11,073 nucleotides of DNA, taken from the NCBI GenBank assembly GCA_037968515.1, contig JBBKVQ010000134.1, forward strand, positions 1-11,073. The letters run 5' to 3'. Both the position numbers and the translations under genes were made by a program. Position 1 is the stretch's first letter. Each line of letters opens with the position of its first letter. The DNA is from JBFFMO01 sp037968515. Its GTDB lineage: Bacteria > Myxococcota_A > Bradymonadia > Bradymonadales > Bradymonadaceae. Positions 6,713 to 11,073 of this stretch are shown here, piece by piece. The notes below the pieces were generated by a model. That model saw nothing but the letters and a program-made list of their open reading frames with translations. It was not told where the DNA came from and did no database searches.

Positions 6713-7879
6713 TTAAAGGGTGAGCTCGGTGCCCTCTCGCAGATTGTCGAGGTACGTCTTGAAGACCACCGCCCGATTCTTCTTGCGGTCGTCGAGCGCG
6801 TGCAAAATGCCTGCTGATTCCAAGACACGCAGCGCCTTCGCTGCCGCAGGGCGCGAACAATCAAGCAGTTCCACGACTCTGTTCACCGTAAGAATCGGGT
6901 GTTGCGGCAATAGCTCGAATAATCGAATGCTCAACACGGTCGCGTCTTCCCGGGCGATGAGCCGCTCACGCGACTCTCCAACGATGGCATTCAGCCGACG
7001 CGCCGTCTGGACGGCTTCTTCGGCAACCACCGCGACGCCTTCAAGAAAGTATGCCAGCCAGGCCTCCCAATCGCCGTCGCTTCGAACTGCGCCGAGCAGC
7101 CGGTAATACTCTTGGCGATGGGTCTTTAGGAAAAGACTGAGGTAGAGCAGCGGGCGTGAGAGCATGCCCCAGTGTCGAAGGAGCAGCGTTATCAGCAAGC
7201 GTCCTAAGCGACCGTTTCCATCAAGGTAGGGGTGCAAGGTTTCGAATTGCACGTGAAGCAGGCCCACACGAACAAGCGGCGGAAGATCGCTTTCCTCGTG
7301 GATCGAACGCTCGAATGCGCTGAGCAACTCGCCTAGGCGATGTGGTGGTGGCGGAACGAAGCTCGCGTTTCCCGGACGTGTACCCCCGATCCAATTTTGG
7401 GACCGACGGACCTCTCCTGGCTGCTTTTGTTCGCCTCGAACACCATGCAGTAGGCGACGATGGGTTTCCGACAGAAACCGCACGGAGATCGGCAGCCCCG
7501 AATCGCTGCTGAGCTCATCCCAGGCAAAATTCAGCGCATCGACGTACGCGCAAATTTCCTCGACATCGGCATCGATTGGAGCTTCGTCAGAAGCCTCAAC
7601 CTGTAAGAGATCCATCAATGTCGCTTGGGTGCCCTCGATTTGGGATGAAAGCACGGCTTCTTTACGCACAAACGCATAGACGAACCACTCGACGGACGGC
7701 ACAAGGTCGCCGGCAAGGTCCAGCAGCCTTAGTTGCTCTTGGGCGCGGGCCAGCAGTGGCGCAAGCTCACCAGTCAGGTCGAGCTCAGGGTCGCGCGGCG
7801 GCAATGGAAACGGAATGAAAGCGCTGACTTCCTCTCCGCTTACCGAGCTTTGTTCAAAATCGCCTGTCTGTCGTTTCAT
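6713..7879 (-). CDS. Fic family protein (class II, N-terminal inhibitory helix, C-terminal winged helix)
   Basis: The product has 388 residues from the ATG at 7877-7879, preceded on its strand by AGGA at good spacing; the upstream in-frame TTG at 7918 lacks such support. Fic enzymes transfer AMP (or other phosphate-containing groups) from a nucleotide to target side chains. The Fic motif HPYLDGNGRLGR is complete at 216-227, with His216 as catalytic base and Asp220 for the metal. An inhibitory motif S78-SQI-E82-G83, of the [S/T]xxxE[G/N] form, lies in the N-terminal Fic_N region, making this a self-inhibited class II Fic. The flap and substrate region WIGGTRPGNASFVPPPP (163-179) is intact. Residues 313-375 form a winged helix-turn-helix (TVNRVVELLDCSRPAAAKALRVLESAGILH), suggesting DNA binding and possibly autoregulation through the sites at 7889-7993. 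No toxin or antitoxin partner gene is adjacent. Confidence 0.93.
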   Translation of the reverse strand: MKRQTGDFEQSSVSGEEVSAFIPFPLPPRDPELDLTGELAPLLARAQEQLRLLDLAGDLVPSVEWFVYAFVRKEAVLSSQIEGTQATLMDLLQVEASDEAPIDADVEEICAYVDALNFAWDELSSDSGLPISVRFLSETHRRLLHGVRGEQKQPGEVRRSQNWIGGTRPGNASFVPPPPHRLGELLSAFERSIHEESDLPPLVRVGLLHVQFETLHPYLDGNGRLGRLLITLLLRHWGMLSRPLLYLSLFLKTHRQEYYRLLGAVRSDGDWEAWLAYFLEGVAVVAEEAVQTARRLNAIVGESRERLIAREDATVLSIRLFELLPQHPILTVNRVVELLDCSRPAAAKALRVLESAGILHALDDRKKNRAVVFKTYLDNLREGTELTL

Positions 7880-7888
7880 GACCGTCCT

Positions 7889-7993
7889 AAACGAAAGCTT
7901 CACGTCACAGACCGACAATAAGCGATCGCTTCGTTTGAAGCCATTAAAAGAAGCGATCGTTTATTTCTACTTTCAAACACGTAACGATCGCTC
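7889..7993. promoter_or_regulatory. Array of four CGATCG-centred operator-like sites at 31-bp spacing
   Basis: In the fic-hrpB divergent region, CGATCG occurs at 7923-7928, 7954-7959 and 7985-7990, with a variant CGAAAG at 7892-7897. Core starts are exactly 31 bp apart, close to three helical turns. The second site is a perfect 12-bp palindrome, AAGCGATCGCTT (7920-7931). The third reads AAGCGATCGTTT (7951-7962), the fourth TAACGATCGCTC (7982-7993), and the first AAACGAAAGCTT (7889-7900). Sites two and four share a further GTTTGAAGC on their right; a mirrored TTCAAAC lies after site three. The first site overlaps the fic leader a few bases from its ribosome binding site. The array could control both genes; the fic winged helix is a candidate binder. 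Confidence 0.6.
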
Positions 7994-8030
7994 TGTTTGA
8001 AGCGAGGCGTGAAACGCTAAACGTGTCATA

Positions 8031-10514
8031 ATGCCGCCCATGAAATTGCCGATCGATGAAATCGAAGCCCAAGTTCGCGCCGCTGTGCGTGCACCCAAAC
8101 CCCTGATCGTAACTGCGCCGACGGGGTCGGGCAAATCCACTCGCCTGCCCCTCTGGCTGGCGGCCGACGGTGCACAGGTGCTCGTCATCGAACCACGGCG
8201 GGTTGCGTGCCGGGCGTTGGCGACCTTCCTTGCCGGTCAGCGCGGCGAGTCTGTCGGTGAATCCATCGGCTACACCGTGCGATTCGACGACCGTCGAGGA
8301 CCCAAAACACATATCCATTTTGTGACGCCAGGAGTCGCGCTGAAGCTCTTGGGCAACGACCAGCCCTTCCCTTACGACCACGTGATTGTCGACGAATTCC
8401 ACGAACGCGGCTGGCAGGTGGACCTTGCGGTGATGTTGTTACGCCGCCAATACGAAGACCGCCTGATTTTAACCAGCGCGACGCTCGACGCTGCCGAACT
8501 TGCCACGCGCATGGATGCAACGGTTCTGCATGCCGGCGGTCGCACCTTCCCTGTCGATATTTCGTATCGCGGAGAAGTCGGTCAACCGACACAAAAGGAT
8601 CTGGCCAAACGGATTGTTCGCGCAGTGAAAACCGCGTTGGACGCGACCGACGGCGACGTGCTGGTCTTCTTGCCCGGCAAGCGCGAAATCGGCGAGTGCG
8701 AACAAGCCTTGCGGTCCCAGGTTGGCGCGGCGGAACTTGTACCGGTGCATGGTTCGTTGTCCCCCGACCGCATGACACGTGCACTTCGGGACCGTGCACC
8801 CGGCGAGCCACGGCAAGTCTTCCTAGCCACCAATGTCGCCGAAACCTCGCTTACTTTGCCGAACGTTCGGGCCGTTATCGACTCCGGGCTTGTGCGCATG
8901 CAAATCCACCGAGGCGGCCGCAATGCGCTCGCATTGGTGCCGATTTCACGAGCGTCGATGGACCAACGCGCAGGCCGTGCAGGCCGTGTCAGCGCAGGTG
9001 TCTGTTACCGCCTTTGGGAGGAGCGCTGGTCGCCAGCATCCACCACTCGCCCGGAAATCGAACGGGTTGAACTCAACGATGCCGTCCTTGCCGCGACGCG
9101 CGCCGGTGTGCCGCTCGCTGAGCTCGCCGGAAGCCCTTGGGTCACTCCGCCACCCGAATTCAGTCTGGAACGTGCCTGCGGCCATCTGCGCGACGCTGGC
9201 TTGGTGGATAACGCCCAACAACTGACAGAATACGGCACGCGACTAAGCGAGCTGCCGGTATCGGTGTTCGAAGCGCGGATCCTGCACGACCCACCAGAAG
9301 GACTTCGCGCCACCGTCGCAGACGTCGTCGCGTTGATGCAGTCTCGTGGAGGCCTGCTTTTGCCAGCGCCCGAGGCCGTCGCCGCCCAACGCCGCGACCT
9401 TTTTGATGCATGCGAAAACGAAGTCGACGAGGCGCTCATCGCGCTGCGACACGGTGATGCGAATCGACACAGGCTGAACGCCTCGACACTCAAAGACGCA
9501 CGCCTGGCGGCAACACGACTGCGCGGCCTGCTTGGGTGCAAACGCCTCGACCCATTCGGCGATTTTGATGCACCAGGGGCCACCGGCGAACTGGCGAAAC
9601 ACATCTTGAAGCGTGTGCCCGAAGCCGCATACCTGCTGCGCGACAGGGCCAAAGGCAAACGTGCGTTTGGAAGCGGCGAGCCATGGAGCAATGGTGAGGT
9701 CGAGCTGCGTTTGTATCCGTGGGAGCCGCATAACCACGAACGCCGCAACATTAAGGATCTTCCCGTCGCAGGCGCTGTTCTGGACCAATTCTGGATCGGC
9801 GACGATACCGGCAACGGCGTGAATGGCGTGGGTCGAATGCTGCTGCCCTGCCGACCGCAAGTTCTGGCTGAGCTGGGCCTGGGAACGGTCGAAATCGCCC
9901 AGGTCAAGGTCACCCACGGCCAAGTCATGGCGACCGTGCGCCGCGAGCTCGCCGGGGTCGTGCTGGAAGAAGGCGAAAAAAACCTGCGGGATAAAGAGCT
10001 CTGTGATGCCGCCGCCAAGCTCATCATCGAAGGTCGATTGATGAAACGCACCGACGCCCGCGAACGTATTGCCGATGCCTTCCATCTATGGCGAATTCTT
10101 TCGATGTGGCGGCCGATGGACGACACCGTAAATTGGAATTTGGACGAACTAAAATCGCAGCCCGTGCCCGACGAAACCACATGGCTGGCCGCGCGACTAA
10201 ATGAAGTCGGAGTCGAGCGAACCGAAGACCTGTCATTGCTGGAAGGCCAAGACGTCGCACCAGATATGACGGCCCTTTCAGGCGTTCCCGACTGGGAACT
10301 CCAAACGCTGCGCGACGATTTCCCACGCACCTGGAAACACCGCGACGGCACCTATCTGTGCGAAGTCCGCCCGACGAGTCATAAGGTCATCCTAACACCG
10401 CTGGATGGCGCCGCGCGCCGCGTTGGTGTGCCCGATCGCCAACAATTGCCACGCTTCCGGGGCTTCAAGGTGATTTATTCAAACGCCAGCCGTGAAGTGG
10501 TGGTTCGCAACTAA
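8031..10514 (+). CDS. hrpB: ATP-dependent DEAH-box helicase HrpB
   Basis: The product has 827 residues, close to the usual HrpB length. Helicase motifs are complete and in order: Walker A APTGSGKST (29-37), EPRRVACRALA (54-64), Walker B as DEFH (121-124, the usual HrpB variant of DEAH), SAT (149-151), GSLSPDRM (241-248), ATNVAETSLTLPNVRAVIDSG (motif V, 266-286) and QRAGRAGR (motif VI, 312-319). A helicase-associated region and the HrpB-specific C-terminal part follow. The last 60 residues diverge from the typical HrpB_C end: I cannot find the usual QELFG-like segment. HrpB acts on nucleic acid in the cytoplasm, and its physiological substrate is poorly defined in most bacteria. The start is either the ATG at 8031 or the one at 8040; neither has a clear ribosome binding site. 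It is transcribed divergently from fic. Confidence 0.93.
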   Translation: MPPMKLPIDEIEAQVRAAVRAPKPLIVTAPTGSGKSTRLPLWLAADGAQVLVIEPRRVACRALATFLAGQRGESVGESIGYTVRFDDRRGPKTHIHFVTPGVALKLLGNDQPFPYDHVIVDEFHERGWQVDLAVMLLRRQYEDRLILTSATLDAAELATRMDATVLHAGGRTFPVDISYRGEVGQPTQKDLAKRIVRAVKTALDATDGDVLVFLPGKREIGECEQALRSQVGAAELVPVHGSLSPDRMTRALRDRAPGEPRQVFLATNVAETSLTLPNVRAVIDSGLVRMQIHRGGRNALALVPISRASMDQRAGRAGRVSAGVCYRLWEERWSPASTTRPEIERVELNDAVLAATRAGVPLAELAGSPWVTPPPEFSLERACGHLRDAGLVDNAQQLTEYGTRLSELPVSVFEARILHDPPEGLRATVADVVALMQSRGGLLLPAPEAVAAQRRDLFDACENEVDEALIALRHGDANRHRLNASTLKDARLAATRLRGLLGCKRLDPFGDFDAPGATGELAKHILKRVPEAAYLLRDRAKGKRAFGSGEPWSNGEVELRLYPWEPHNHERRNIKDLPVAGAVLDQFWIGDDTGNGVNGVGRMLLPCRPQVLAELGLGTVEIAQVKVTHGQVMATVRRELAGVVLEEGEKNLRDKELCDAAAKLIIEGRLMKRTDARERIADAFHLWRILSMWRPMDDTVNWNLDELKSQPVPDETTWLAARLNEVGVERTEDLSLLEGQDVAPDMTALSGVPDWELQTLRDDFPRTWKHRDGTYLCEVRPTSHKVILTPLDGAARRVGVPDRQQLPRFRGFKVIYSNASREVVVRN

Positions 10515-10515
10515 A

Positions 10516-10537
10516 CGTATTTTAGCCTGCAAATACG
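10516..10537. repeat. Perfect 7-bp inverted repeat just after hrpB
   Basis: Arms CGTATTT (10516-10522) and AAATACG (10531-10537) flank an 8-base loop, beginning one base after the hrpB stop codon. The stem is AT-rich and not followed directly by a T-run (the nearest, TTTTT, is at 10549-10553), so termination would be weak. Its centre lies about 64 bp upstream of the start site predicted from the sigma-54-like promoter at 10565-10580, so it could instead be an activator site. Confidence 0.45.
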
Positions 10538-10564
10538 ATATGGGTCGCTTTTTGTGCGGTTCTT

Positions 10565-10580
10565 TGGCAAGTAGCGTGCT
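10565..10580 (+). promoter_or_regulatory. Sigma-54 (RpoN)-type promoter candidate
   Basis: The sequence TGGCAAG-N4-GTGCT keeps the invariant GG (10566-10567) and GC (10578-10579) with exactly 10 bases between them. It matches 10 of 12 consensus positions of TGGCACG-N4-TTGCW. The predicted transcript would start near 10591, just ahead of AGGAAG (10600-10605) and the lipoprotein ATG at 10611. Position and strand fit well; chance matches of this quality do occur in 11 kb, so this remains a candidate. Confidence 0.45.
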
Positions 10581-10610
10581 GGGTTCTGGCATGCCGTTTA
10601 GGAAGTAAAA

Positions 10611-11073
10611 ATGAAGATTTCGCAATTTGCTGCAGTTCTGATCGGCCTTTTACTGTCGGCTTGTCATTCGGACATCGCCGACCGTCGAGGAGCCGTGCAC
10701 GAGACCTGCAATGCCGACGCCCAAGACTGCCGCGACGGCCTAGTTTGCGAACGCGGGCGTTGTGCCGATACCTCCAGTCGCACACAGTACTCATGTGGAG
10801 ATTTCTGCTCGAACCTCGAGGGATGTGGAATCACGAGCGACTCGTGCGTGCCTGATTGCCAGCTGAAGATTCGCGACTGGAGCTATGACGCTGAAGACTA
10901 TTTCACGCGATGTGGGGCCTCATTTAGATGTGAGACTGCTGATGATGGCGTCAACGTCGAGACATACTTCGATGTTTGCCTGGTGCTCATGCTGACACCT
11001 CAAGAGCATCTCCGAGATTGCGACGCCATCAACGAGGTTGCTACCGCATGTAATGGCGGCCGCAGCCCGGATG
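10611..11073 (+). CDS. Cysteine-rich lipoprotein, 3' end beyond the window
   Basis: Only the first 154 codons are visible; no stop occurs before the edge. The ATG at 10611 follows AGGAAG (10600-10605) at five bases. The signal peptide has a basic start (MKIS), a hydrophobic core and a lipobox LLSA-Cys18, so the mature protein is lipidated; His at +2 does not match an inner-membrane retention signal. Residues 33-52 carry the pattern C-x6-C-x5-C-x5-C (NADAQDCRDGLVCERGRC), like EB/Dickkopf-type small disulphide modules. More cysteines follow, for example SCGDFCSNLEGCG and DSCVPDC. The general plan (lipobox, then Cys-rich modules) recalls the lipoprotein at 852-2381, but no direct repeat links them. 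Function is unknown; surface exposure is likely. A sigma-54-like promoter lies directly upstream. Confidence 0.82.
   Translation, partial: MKISQFAAVLIGLLLSACHSDIADRRGAVHETCNADAQDCRDGLVCERGRCADTSSRTQYSCGDFCSNLEGCGITSDSCVPDCQLKIRDWSYDAEDYFTRCGASFRCETADDGVNVETYFDVCLVLMLTPQEHLRDCDAINEVATACNGGRSPD

Noticed and set aside
6702..6715. AT-rich dyad between the photolyase-like gene and fic as a shared terminator
   Set aside because: The arms are only five A/T pairs with a four-base loop and overlap both stop codons, too weak to call.
7880..7918. TTG start 13 codons upstream for the Fic gene
   Set aside because: The ATG at 7879 has an AGGA at good spacing, and the extension would run through the first operator-like site.
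7920..7931. GCGATCGC as a cyanobacterial HIP1 element
   Set aside because: Only one full GCGATCGC occurs here, the gene content is not cyanobacterial, and the regular 31-bp array explains it better.
9005..10351. 448-residue minus-strand open frame inside hrpB
   Set aside because: It is an antisense shadow of a well-supported helicase gene in GC-rich DNA; the translation is low-complexity Ser/Arg/Pro and matches no family.

Overview
The window looks like chromosomal DNA from a Gram-negative deltaproteobacterial lineage such as Bradymonadales or another Myxococcota group. This is an inference from gene style: a lipoprotein with an Asn-rich spacer after the lipobox, cysteine-rich secreted proteins of the 'CDDxNPCT' type, outer-membrane beta-barrels, GTG start use and fairly high GC. 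No tRNA, rRNA, CRISPR array, insertion sequence or origin was seen.

Left third (1-3925) is a patchy envelope region with intact genes among gene debris. Positions 1-191 are a near-identical, frameshifted copy of the inside of a small membrane-protein gene that is intact at 3560-3925 (minus). The copy abuts a 5'-truncated, frameshifted outer-membrane beta-barrel gene (192-564). A minus-strand fragment of an unknown protein follows (605 to about 829); otherwise 565-851 holds only the start region of the next gene. Then come an intact surface lipoprotein (852-2381) and an intact outer-membrane barrel protein (2444-3124), a likely two-gene surface unit. The stretch 3125-3559 holds a 25-nt near-palindrome and a degenerate cysteine-rich fragment on the minus strand.

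Middle (4071-6704) is a plus-strand run of three genes: an exported START/SRPBCC-like lipid-binding protein, a conserved four-helix membrane protein, and an FAD-dependent photolyase/cryptochrome-family protein. By hand alignment the last has several active-site and electron-transfer positions changed from E. coli PhrB. The close spacing suggests a shared light- or membrane-related role, but this is inference.

Right third: a class II Fic AMP-transferase with a C-terminal winged helix (6713-7879, minus) is divergent from an HrpB-type DEAH helicase (8031-10514, plus). Their 151-bp intergenic region carries four related CGATCG-centred sites whose cores begin at 7892, 7923, 7954 and 7985, exactly 31 bp apart. 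This is the most striking regulatory structure in the window. After hrpB there is a perfect 7-bp inverted repeat and a good sigma-54-type promoter candidate (10565-10580), then a cysteine-rich lipoprotein gene that runs off the right edge (10611-11073).
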